A program made the translations under genes and the position numbers. The notes beneath the pieces were generated by a model. That model ran no database searches, was not told the origin of the DNA, and saw only the letters and a list, made by a program, of their open reading frames with translations. From the NCBI GenBank assembly GCA_003260075.1, contig QLIY01000812.1:1-64000 (forward strand): 64,000 nucleotides of DNA, read 5' to 3'. This DNA comes from Phallusia mammillata. Lineage: Eukaryota; Chordata; Ascidiacea; Phlebobranchia; Ascidiidae. Shown here in pieces: positions 20,949 through 31,900 of the stretch (the stretch's first letter is position 1; each line of letters opens with the position of its first letter).

Positions 20949-22661
20949 TTTGGCAACTTAATTTGTCTTCCAGCTTCTCAACTTCTAAATACTGTGAAGT
21001 TAACTATCACAAGTGGGGTTTATGTTTAAGCCCGTGACGCAAACCCTTACAATATGTAACACAGTTATGACCTTTTTTCATCAGCTCCAAACACAAAACT
21101 CGGAGGCGTGGTTTAACATCCGGGATATGGATTGAAAGTGACAAAGTAACGATACTGGATGTGATGTTTTTGGTTAAAGCGCCATTAATAAGTTTCGATA
21201 ATTAGCTGCCACATTTATTATCGTTTAACGTATCCTAAACGTTCGTATTCTGTGTGTGTAGAATTCTGCATGTATTTTTGGGCCCTGAAAGGCTAAAAAG
21301 CAAATAGATTTGGAAGCAACATCAAGCCGTTGCCAAGGCAACCAGTCTGAGACTAATTCCTCCAACAGTTTGTGCCAATAACATATCGTTTGGGTCAAAT
21401 CTTTGTAGAACTCCACAACACGCCAATTCGGTTGCCACTAACTTTTTTATCACAAAGAAAGCCCAGAGAGATATGTAGAAAGTATTTGGTGGGATTTTAA
21501 AACGATAAAAGAAATGTGAATCGCTTTTATAACAAGCTTTAGCCGCATATTTAAATCGGCATTGGAAAGTGTAGAAAAATATTCCATTAGGTTCGTAAAC
21601 AACAAGAACTATACTTAATATAGTCCTGCCACACATAACGAATATTCTAACGTTTGGTTTGCCTGTTTGAATATCATAACGCTGAGGCAATATCCTATGA
21701 CGAAATAAATAAAACGATAATGTGCGGAGCAGATGTAATAGTGATGGAATTTAAAAGCGCCGTGCAGCATCCGCTATGTGGTTTCAAAGTGACGAAGTAA
21801 CGATACAGGATGTATAGTGTTGTCGGTTCGGTGTCATTAGGTTTCAATCATTAAACTTTCACGTTTGTTACGAAACCAATGATAGTGAAACCTTTTGATT
21901 TATATCTACTTTCCCGGTCATGATTGATTACAAATCGTAAATCTTTTTTTCGCCCATATTTAACCGGTTGCAATAACGTTTAATGTCAATAAAAGTTGGA
22001 AATCAATATCCATAGAGGATATAGATATCCTTCTCAACACCCATTACTCTTGTAACTTACGCCCAAGACAACAACTGTGAGCAGCAAGTGCACACAGGCA
22101 CATATGTGTTAGAGTTGGTGTGTTTTCAGCAAACTTACTTAACAATGACCGTAACAACTTTAAACTTTCGTTGACAGAGGAATATTATAGAAAAAGCTTT
22201 TACATTTAGATTTAATTGGATTTAAAGTTGATTAAAAATTGAAATCACAAATTGCACATTAGACCTGCACTCCAGCAATGCCAGAGGCTAGCATTTTTTG
22301 CAGCTAGTTGAATAATCATTTCTACACCAGCTTTCGGAACGTAACATTTATCGTTATTCAACATTTTTCATAACTACGCATTTTCGCATCATTTCCCTGA
22401 CACGATTAATCGATAATTATCCAAAAACGGACTAATTACAAATTAAAGGGTTTAGTTGGCTGTCTGCGACCTATGCATTGTTGTTTTTTTGCTGTTTCAC
22501 TTGGTTGCTGAGAAGAAAGAAAAACTTAAGTCACAACGATTTCAGTTCGAAGAGTTATATTACATGCACTTTCTCAGTATGCAATACGTAGGCTACATCA
22601 AGAAACAAAATGAATACATTACAATCAATTATCAAAATGAGGATTTCAAAATGCCTGAAAC
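20949..22661. other. Duplicated intergenic DNA between lectins D and E
   Basis: No gene. It largely parallels 9070-12349 of copy 2 in order (upstream flank, the segment with CAAGCCGTTGCCAAGGCAAC at about 21326-21345, a second upstream-type flank, and the collectin 3' flank), but lacks the hAT insertion found there. Confidence 0.5.
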
Positions 22662-23522
22662 CTAAACTGGCCATTTTCGTTCACACAAAGCGAAAAATTG
22701 TGCGGAACAAGACAGGTCATCCATTTTGTATTTGTAATTATTTCCAACGTAGGCACAATCAACATTCGTTCCTCCACCAATGTTGTTTGGTTCACCACGT
22801 GAAAAGTCTGTGTTCTCATCGGTTTTGGCAATTCCGTCCACCCATTTCCAGCTTCCCTCTTGTTCAATGTCGCTTAATCCAATCCAGTAGTTGTGAGTTC
22901 CCACAGGTCGTATAAGGAGATCGATGATTTTCCTGTATTTGGGCGTAAACATTTGTGTACAAGTGAAACATGTGGAAGGCCACAGAATCCACTTACTGTC
23001 GAATAACTTGATCTCTCATTCCTTCTGTAACCAAATCTCCTCCAATCGATTGACAATAAGTTCTTGCCTCCTGCCAGGTGCTCCCGACATCTCGCAAGTA
23101 GTACTGCTTCAAAATCAATTTCCACAAATGGTCTACGAATATGTATATGTCATTACCAAACGAACAGTTGTGAGCAATTGAAATTTCAAGCTACCATTTA
23201 AGACAACTTGAGCTGATATTTTGAAATCTTTAGTACTAAATAACTTACCGCTTATAGTTTGAATACTGTTCGATGTTGCAGCATCTGAACTTCCAGGTGC
23301 TCCGGGAGGACCTGGAAGTCCATTTAACCCAGCAACACCAGGAGGACCCCTTTTACCCGGCGGACCTCTTATTGGCAAACTTGAATTTGCAGGTGAAGTT
23401 TTCCAAAAAGATCGTGCAGACTTACATACAAGCAACTCGTCTGTTTGGCAAGAGTTTGAAGCAACCTGACAGACGAACACAAGCAACACAAACCACATAA
23501 GTTTACTTGTTTGTTGCAGCAT
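22662..23522 (-). CDS. Collectin-like secreted C-type lectin E
   Basis: Three exons on the minus strand: 23522-23249, 23132-22997 and 22932-22662, phases 1 and 2. They total 681 nt (226 aa). Residues 1-22 are a signal peptide (MWFVLLVFVCQVAS core), followed by LLVCKS. A collagen-like run of eight Gly-X-Y triplets (GPPGKRGPPGVAGLNGLPGP) comes next, then a short linker. Exons 2-3 encode a C-type lectin domain with WIGLSDIE, GEPNN, and cysteines in TYC, VDC, LSC and ALC. Collagen plus lectin domain is the layout of collectins such as mannose-binding lectin, which trimerise through the collagen part and bind microbial sugars. The collagen run is far shorter than in vertebrate collectins. EPN predicts mannose-type binding. 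An upstream in-frame ATG (23597) would precede the signal peptide and is not preferred. This is the only intact collagen-type gene of the cluster. Confidence 0.88.
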
Positions 23523-24167
23523 TTTGAGGAAAAACCCACAGACACTGCAATCAAGCGTTGTGCAGAACTTGCATTCCAATATGATTGCTGGTTGCAAAAA
23601 GACATCATGCCTTTTTTCGGTTGCGCAACTTGCTTGTGCGCACGGGCGCTACCACGTGGGGGAAAGATGGACAGCTCACCACCCGAGGAATTCAAAATAA
23701 TGTTATTTAGTAACTATTTGTGTCCTTTCAGTCGCTTGAAATCTGCAGTTAAAACAAAGCGATAAATTTTTAATTTAACACAACGCTTGTCCTGTAAAGT
23801 CTGTTGTCCATGTGCATTAGATGTTACAATAGGAAAACAATCACAAAAAGTAACCCTTCTTGGTTCAATTAAGTGTGATAAACAGTTTACATTTGCAGGA
23901 TTGCACAAACCTTTAAAAAACTATTTCTGTTGGTGTCTGATACTAAACATATTTGCCTACACCCCCTGGAACTATTTTACAGACCTCGTGGGAGTCTGCG
24001 AACCCTAGGTTGGGCCACTGTTTTAGACCTACTGTACCTACTTATAAACAAGACCATTAATCTTGACACCAATGTCTCGTATCATAAACTTTCATATCAT
24101 TTTAATCTCGATGTCACCTTTTCATCATGAAGTTTCCAGTAATAAAACTATTACAATGTTGAATGTT

Positions 24168-24389
24168 TGCGCAACCGCCGGTCTGCGGCCCGGTACCGGT
24201 CCGCGAGATTTAAGTTTGTTACCGGGCCGTATACGTTTTCAGGCCAGATGCTTTGAAACATTTTGCCCGTGCTTCCCTGGGATTATAAACTAATTTATGC
24301 GTTTTTATTGCTAAAGATTTGTAGTTTTTTTAAAGCCGGAAAATTTTAGTTTTAAAATGGTCCGCAGTGCAAAAAGGTTGCCGACCCCT
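24168..24389. mobile_element. hAT-type element fragment
   Basis: It has the right end GGTTGCCGACCCCTG and the interior cggtaccggtccgcgag, shared with the MITE at 9630-9744. The left terminal CAGTGGTCGG is missing, so the element is truncated at its left edge. Confidence 0.55.
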
Positions 24390-24538
24390 GATGTAGGCCA
24401 CTGCAATAGCGCCTCACGCCGTTCAAAATTTCTGCCTCTGCAAGATCGCCCAACTTTATTCTTTATGTCGAAATTGCATCCCTATAAATACCAACCACAA
24501 CTTTAGTAAGTTGTGTCCAAAAGTCGCTTCATTCAGAT

Positions 24539-25715
24539 TAGGGTTACCATATTTTATGATACACAATCCCTGACAAAATTTATCTCGGTTGCGTTAACCC
24601 AGTTTTTCTCCAACATTTTCGTTATTTTTTCTAAACGGTTCCTTTGCCATTATTTCGAGGGCTCGCGGTGCGTAAGCCTGAATTTGTATTTTAGAAAAAC
24701 GAAAGTTGATTGCAGAATTCATAACATTGATCCAATCTGACATCACAGACAAGACAAAAAACATTACGATTGTGCGCGAACAGTGGCATTTTTGTTAGTT
24801 GTCGTGCAATAAAGCCTATTGTTTAGCAATGGAGATGGTCGATTCTCACTTTCACTTTGATTTAAACATATTCAGTAGCACAAACTGACGCCAAATAAGA
24901 ATATAGAACCACTTCCACCTTTTCGCGGTTCCCGCAAAATGCCCTAAAGGACCGCGGACCCCAGTTTGAGAACCGCTGCGATAACCTTTTTTGGGATCTA
25001 AACACTTCTATTCCGGAATAAATTTGGAATATTCTGAAGTCACACGGACGGCGACACTAGAAAACGTTAGATAAGATACTCTGATCCTTGTCAAAAAACT
25101 TTCTGCGCAGGCTTCTGTTTAGTTAAGTTTATTAGGCCAAGCTCACTACTCTTACTATCCTTGAAATAATAAGCACATATATCATGGGTCGCCAATCTTT
25201 ACCACTCTAAAAACCATTCGGACCAATTTCCCATAGAAAAAACAAAACAATGTCAGCCACAAAGAACTTTTGAAATAAAATTTGAAATAAAATGCCCATG
25301 TAAAAACGTTTTTATGTCTCACGACATTCACCCCCCCCCCTTTTTGTTGTTAGTTGGTTCCTTGCATATTAGGTACACAGTTAAAGCACATCAAATTTCC
25401 CACGTAGCATTGAATGCTGTGTTTTCTTGAGACGCGGATTTTTATTTGTGTATTTAAAGCGTATTGTCAGACAACTAGTAACAAACAGGTACATACACTA
25501 CAAAACGAAACAGTAACCTTGAACGTTAACCTTCGCGCCTCCAGTTTGACGCTTTACGTTTATAAAAGCGGTTGTATTTTATAGTATATATATATATTTT
25601 TTTTTTTTCTTAAATTTCTGACTTTTAAGTACATTTTAACATTTCTCCCTGACGCAGATTTAAATACCAAATTCCCTGACATGTCAGGGAAAATCCTGGC
25701 GTATGGCAACCCTAA
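24539..25715. mobile_element. Inverted-repeat element (about 1.18 kb)
   Basis: It starts TTAGGGTTACCATA and ends TATGGCAACCCTAA, with subterminal ccctgaca repeats at both ends. The flanks attcagat and atcgagat agree in 6 of 8 bases, compatible with an old hAT target duplication. The right end of another element (CGCGGACCCCAGTTTGAGAACCGCTG region, about 24952-24977) is nested inside. No transposase was recognised. Confidence 0.6.
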
Positions 25716-25787
25716 TCGAGATAGCCTGAGATGGAACAAAAATTTCTGCAAAATTAACGGTTCGTCGCTTCCAATCTACTATCTGTA

Positions 25788-28572
25788 CATAGATAACTTA
25801 ATTCACTAGATGCGCAACTCGTCTGCCGACTAATTTTTTTAAAAAATCTCTCGGGTGAATTACTACATAGAACAGGATGTAACTTATAATGTGTAGTTAT
25901 GTTATGTTGATGTATTTTTTAAACATTTTTATTTTAACAAATCTAATTTAATTACCATGAACGCGAATATATTGGTTTTGCCTTCCTTCAGACGTTGCAC
26001 GCTCGAATGAACAAGTACACATTTCGTGTGCATTGGTAAGAACATACACATATTTTGTCGTCTTGTCGATAGTTTTTTGAGCTGCGACGTTTAATTTGAT
26101 AAAAATGTTTTAGTTTTTGGAATTTTCTTAATAATATCATAAAAAAATGGCTATTAACCTTATTTATGTAGCAAGTTTGGACTTTGAATTCGCTGAATTG
26201 GACAATTTGCAGTATGTGTACCACATTGCTACATACATGGGTTGCCATTATGGTGTCTGCATTTCTGGCCCCGTAGTCAATAAATCCAACTAAGTGGCCT
26301 TCCTAGAATACCAATTTTCTTGACTACATGAGAATAATAAATTAAAAAAACATGAAAAAGTGCATAAATTGCTGCTGTTAACTAACTTTGCATCCACAGA
26401 GCATTGACTGCCAATTGGTTGATACCACATGCACCAGAGCCAATATTTTTAACAATCTACCATACAGTGTTTTTAAGGATTGTGTGATGATATGTCAGTT
26501 CAAAAAATTATGTGTAAAATTGCAACTTATACCTGTACTACTGTAAAGTACGTGATGATGGCAATATAGGAACACCACTGGTTCTGAGATGATTATATGC
26601 TGCTGAAGCTCTAGCAAAAAACTCAATTACCCAATGAACCACATCAGGGTGGTACCGTCTCCGATTAATGGTCTTTGAAGCATTTTTACATTGCATTTTT
26701 AAAAAATGAGGCTTGCCACTCATTAGTGAGTGTTTTTGACTTTCAACCAAATCCTGCAGATGGGAAATGACACATTACTGTTCCAAAATTAAATGAGAAA
26801 CATTTGAATCTGCATACCAAGATATCCTAATGAATTCGGTCATCCACTGTTACCAATTCTTCTTCACTAGTTGCACTGGATTTCATTTGCTGCACTCTGT
26901 TGCGTTCCATTTTTTGCCATACTTTGCACACATTTTACACATTACCGGCCCTTTTTCTGTTACTGTGTTTGAATATTAGGTGATCTAGTTTTAAATGTGT
27001 TGCCATATCTACTGGCTACATTGCAGTGAGGTGAGCGAATTATGGTTGTGCCTGTCAGGGCGTTCCATGCTTGTATGACATGTTTGTTAATATTCTTGTT
27101 TTTTCCTGCTTACTCCCGTACAAAGTTCAAAGTTATCCAACTCACCTGAAATGATGCACAAAAAACAATAAAAGCCTAATGGTAAAAACTATCTTGTTTT
27201 AAAAGCAGGTGTTATACTTAAAAATGCATTTAAAGTTGATTTCCTCAATGGAGTAATACCCAAGGATAGTGGTTTAACTCACCATCCATAAAATGGAGCC
27301 CATTCAACCTCAACATTGCTTGAGATGCAAAGTCTACCACAAAAATTATAACATACAGAAACCCAGATTAATTCATAATAAACATAACTGTACCTTATGT
27401 ATGCTTTAACAATTTTATTTTTATATTGTTCTACCAAAAGGTATTTGCCTTTTCTATAAAATGACCACTTTTCTAAATGTTGTACAACTTGTTGTTTAAA
27501 ATGAATTGTTAACTTAAGAAGTGTGTACTAACTTTCAGCTGAGGACCTAATTGTTTAAAAGCTTTCTCAACACTTTTAACGCTGTGGTGTTTAACTTATG
27601 AAAGAACCTTTCTGTCAAATGGTGCTTTTCTGCTTGTCTTGGCCACAACAAATGATTTTAGCTGTAATAAACATTTATATGTTCATGGGCAATGTTACCA
27701 ATTTTGTCCTGTACTGCTGTTTAGGAATTTTTTTGGATGGCAAAGCACCAATTTTTAACTTTTTTCTGCAACCAATAATCAGCAGATCGTTTTTTTCAAA
27801 GTGATCTTCACATATGAATGCTCTAAAAGAATTACTGTTTGATTTTGACAACAGAAGTGGGTTAAAAGGAAATTAATATTACGTTTCTTTATGAAGCATG
27901 TATTATGTCTCCCTAAGTTGGGTCACGCAATGAGAGCACACATTTTTGTAAATTGCTGTAATGTTTCCTCATATCAGAGTTGCTTTGAAATTCAGGATTG
28001 CAAATTTTAAACAAAGATTTTTTGCCATTGGCTGGCACGGTGTGGCTAACCTAGCTATTACACAGAAATACAACTAAATCACAAATACGAGAATTTAGTC
28101 TTGTCCACGGTATATTTAACATAAAAAATCAATCAAACAAAAACGGTTAGTGATCCTTTTAAAACACACAATAAACTTTTAAAAACGAATAAAATACACA
28201 AGATACATGACACTTACGTAACCTGCAAGTTTATGATCACTTCAATTCCAAAGTTATTTGACGTTTAATGCAAGAAATTGCGATTTTTTGCCAATATCTT
28301 CACTCTTCACCCATTGCCCGCCATTGTAAAGAAGCCCATTTAGCGGCTATGAATGGGTTGGGTTGGGAAATAAGTTTTTAAATTTTTTACATTAGTAACT
28401 AATTTTTTGGGTTAGTTTTATTGAATTTTAAGTGCTAATACCTTACCCCGACCCTAATAGCCCTAACCGTAAGCATTTTTGGAGATATAACCAAATCGAC
28501 TTTGGGTGTCGTGTGCGTTATGGTGTTAGTAGCTCTACCGAGTTGCGCATCTAGTGAATTAAGTTATCTATG
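25788..28572 (-). mobile_element. P-element-like DNA transposon (2.8 kb)
   Basis: The two ends are perfect 34-bp inverted repeats (25788-25821 and 28539-28572) beginning CATAGATAACTTAATTCACT. They are flanked by the direct repeat atctgta at 25781-25787 and 28573-28579. A CA...TG terminus, ends of about 31 bp and a 7-8 bp target duplication fit the P superfamily. Inside, on the minus strand, is a piece of P-type transposase. The right interior shares sequence with the MITE at 19160-19510. The element lies just upstream of the transketolase gene. Confidence 0.65.
26538..26950 (-). pseudogene. P-element/THAP9-type transposase relic
   Basis: The minus-strand frame at 26750-26538 contains NRRRYHPDVVHWVIEFFARA and SAAYNHLRTSGVPILPSSRT. 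This resembles the segment of P-element and THAP9-like transposases in which a helix-turn region (R-Y-x-P...) is followed by AY..LR.....LPS.RTL. Upstream (26950-26860) minus-strand sequence could supply a further exon, but frames are interrupted. The DNA-binding THAP zinc finger was not found. It is called a relic because no continuous coding path through the 2.8-kb element is visible. Confidence 0.5.
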
Positions 28573-28957
28573 ATCTGTAGTCGGAATTTGTCGGGAAATA
28601 TTTCTCTCTTTTCACGCACCACTGCACGAAAAAAGAAAAACAAATTTACCGCAAAAGTATGTACTCAGCATGAGTGCGCTGATTTTGTTTGCAAAACGTG
28701 TTTGATTTTACTCCGTGTTCGGTGAATAGCTCCGCAGTCATTGCAACTAGTAGCGTAGAGCCATGCTAAGCAGTAATTTTTCGAAGCTAATGTACGCTGG
28801 GCAGTGCTTGGTTCTAAAGTAGACAACAGCAATCGTTACAAAACTAAAAAGACTACAGGAATTACTAATGGGATCTTCTATAAACAATTTTGTTTTGTAA
28901 CATTTATAGGTTACAGGACTAAAAAGTTTATAACCGTCATAACACAAAGCACACACA

Positions 28958-31900
28958 ATGGAAGTTGACAGTTATTCCGAGCCTTGCTCTAAGACTGTTC
29001 ATGAGCTGAACAACATTGCCAATCGGATTCGGATAAACAGCATTCTGTCAACATCTAAATCAAACTCTGGGTAATTAAAATGTGAGCTTATTACAAAGAA
29101 TTTTGTTTGACTAAATAATGTTATGGTTTAAACTTTAGACATCCTACTTCATCATCCAGCTGTGCAGAAATCCTTTCAGTTTTGTTTTTTCGAGTTATGA
29201 AATATAAGGTTGATGTTCCCAGGGATTTATCTGCTGATCGATTTGTTATGTCAAAGGTAATCTTATAGAAATCCATTTTCAAAGCTAGTTTTTGCACTGC
29301 TTAACTTTTTTGTGACATTAAAATTGGTAACCCTTTAATTTCAAAAAATAAACAGCAAATATTTGGTGCAGGGTCATGCCTGTCCAGCCTTGTATGCAGC
29401 TTGGGTTGAAACTGGTCACATGACTCAGGAGCAGCTGATGACCCTACGTGAATTTGGAAGTGTTTATGAAGGACATCCAACACCGGTAAAAAAGTTAAAG
29501 TGAAATTAAAGCTATTTTAGGCAGTTTTTTGTAATATAAAAAGAATGCTGTAACAAACCATTAAAATTAAACATTTTAATGCACATTTCTAGAAAATTGA
29601 CTTCATAGATGTTGCTACTGGCTCCCTTGGTCAGGGTCTAGGTATGGCAGTTGGTATGGCATATGTTGGAAAGTACATTGACAAATCAAGGTGTGTTATC
29701 TAATATGTACTAGTGTTGTATACACTACACTTTCCACCATTATCCATTGCTCTGTAGCTATCGTGTATTTTGCCTGCTTGGAGATGGAGAGATGGCTGAG
29801 GGAGCTGTGTGGGAAGCTATGGCTTTTGCAAGTTATTATAAGTAAGCTCTTGGTTTATTTTGATACAAAATGATGTCATTAAAATGCCTACATGTCTTTT
29901 ATTTCAGGCTAGACAACCTGGTTGCAATTATTGATGTCAATAGACTTGGCCAATCTGAGCCAACTGCACTTGGTCATCAAACTGATGTATATAGAAAAAG
30001 GGCAGAAGCTTTTGGGTAATTATTATTTTTTTGACATAAACATAAAGAAAATATATGCATTGTTTATTTTTTAGATGGAATTCAGTGGAAGTAGATGGCC
30101 ATTGTGTGAATGAACTCAGCAGGTGCTTCCACAATGCAGAGATGTGCAAACAACAGCCAACTTGTGTGGTAGCGAAAACTATGAAGGGCAAGAACATGGT
30201 TGGTATGTTCCATTTTATATTAAACAACTTTTGAAATACGAAACACATGTGTATAGTGTAAGCATAAAAATAATGTTTACATATTTAAGGCCAAGAGAAT
30301 CTTCATGGTTTTCATGGAAAACCTGTGGCACCCGCATCAAAGGATGAAATATTGACTTACTTAAGAGGTCTTATTGGAGATTCTGGCATTAAACTTAGTC
30401 CGGGTGCAGTAGTTGAAGACACCAAACCTGTGAACATTTCCAATATTAAACTAAGTTCACCCCCTGATTACGAACTTGGCAAAAAGGTAAAAAATAGAAA
30501 CTGATTGAAAACCCTGCAATATTTTACTAATTTGCTTTTTTTGACTGTAGCTTGCCACCAGAGCTGGTTACGGAAAAGCACTGGTAAAAATAGGGCAAAG
30601 CTGTGACCGTGTCTACTCATTGGATGGTGACATGAAAAACTCAACATTTGCGCAAGATTACAAGAAGGCATTTCCTGACCGATTTATTGAATGCTTTATT
30701 GCAGAGCAAAACATGGTAATGAAACTTTTAGCACTGTTTTGCAATGCACAATTTACATTATAGAATCTTTTAGGTTGGAGTTGGGATTGGAATGGCTACT
30801 CGTGATCGTACTGTTGTGTTCATCAGCACTTTTGCTGCATTTTTGGCTCGTGCTTATGATCATATTCGAATGGGAGCTGTATGTCACACCAATATCAACT
30901 TTTTTGGTTCGCATTGTGGTATCTCTATTGGTAAGCCTTTATTCACAACTTTAATTCTAAATTGTATGTGTATCTCAAGTGTCACATAAGCCAAACTGTC
31001 ACATTATCTGCCTTGTTTATAAACATTTACACTGCCTTTTCAGATTTGCATAGTTTCTTTCCACATTAGTATGTAATTTATTATTAATGACTTGACAACT
31101 TATGTTGATTTTAATTTCGTCACACTGCACCCACATATAAAAAATATCACATCAACATGTTTGATGCATTTACTCACAGTGGCTTCCTTTGCCAATATCA
31201 GGAAGTTCGTACAAAATCATTGCTCATAGAAACGGAAGATAATGATATGTTATTGCTCATGGTACTAAGCAAATGTTTTGGTTTACAGGTGCAGATGGTC
31301 CATCACAAATGGCTTTGGAAGACATTGCTATGTTTCGTGCAGTTTGCAACTCTACTGTCCTCTATCCCTCAGATGTAGTAGCTGTGGAGCGTGCAGTGGA
31401 ACTTGCTGCCAACACAAAGGGTATTTGTTTTATCCGTGGGGCTCGTGCTGCCACACAGGTTGTGTACACAGGACAAACCGAGTTCAAAGTTGGTGGTGCA
31501 CAGGTGCGTGCTGTTGTTTTATATGTCGACCATATTCTTTGACTAAGCTAATTTTATCAGCTCGTCTAGTTTTACCGTTGGAATTATGCAGATTTTAATT
31601 AACTGCAAACTATGCCACCACTCACACCAGTAGTATTCAAGTGTTTTTGAAGTGCTTTATCAACACTAAAACATAGGTGGGCAACCTTTTTGCATGCGCG
31701 GGCCAAAAAGTGGTGTTATATTGCGGAGGCGGGCCGCAACGGTGGTCATGCAATAACATGGCAGTGCTAGGCAAAGTCAAACACACAAAGATTTTGTCTT
31801 TGTACGTAACAATGCCTCTTTGTAATAAACTAATAACTATCAACGTTTAATGTAACAACCTTTTGGTATAAACTGGGCTTTAACACATACAGTTCGTCCG

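Larger units (their letters stand above)
19520..24165 (-). repeat. Lectin-cluster segmental copy 3
   Basis: It contains broken short lectin D and intact collectin-like lectin E. Bases 19523-20050 match the 3' flanks of lectins A and B, 21176-21930 match copy 2, and 22455-22580 match the 3' flanks of C and of the deleted collectin of copy 1. It is the only copy with a readable collectin. Confidence 0.7.

Noticed and set aside
23520..23597. Upstream start for lectin E adding 25 residues
   Set aside because: It would put a cysteine-rich stretch before the signal peptide. The ATG at 23522 gives a standard signal peptide, and the parallel start exists in lectin C.
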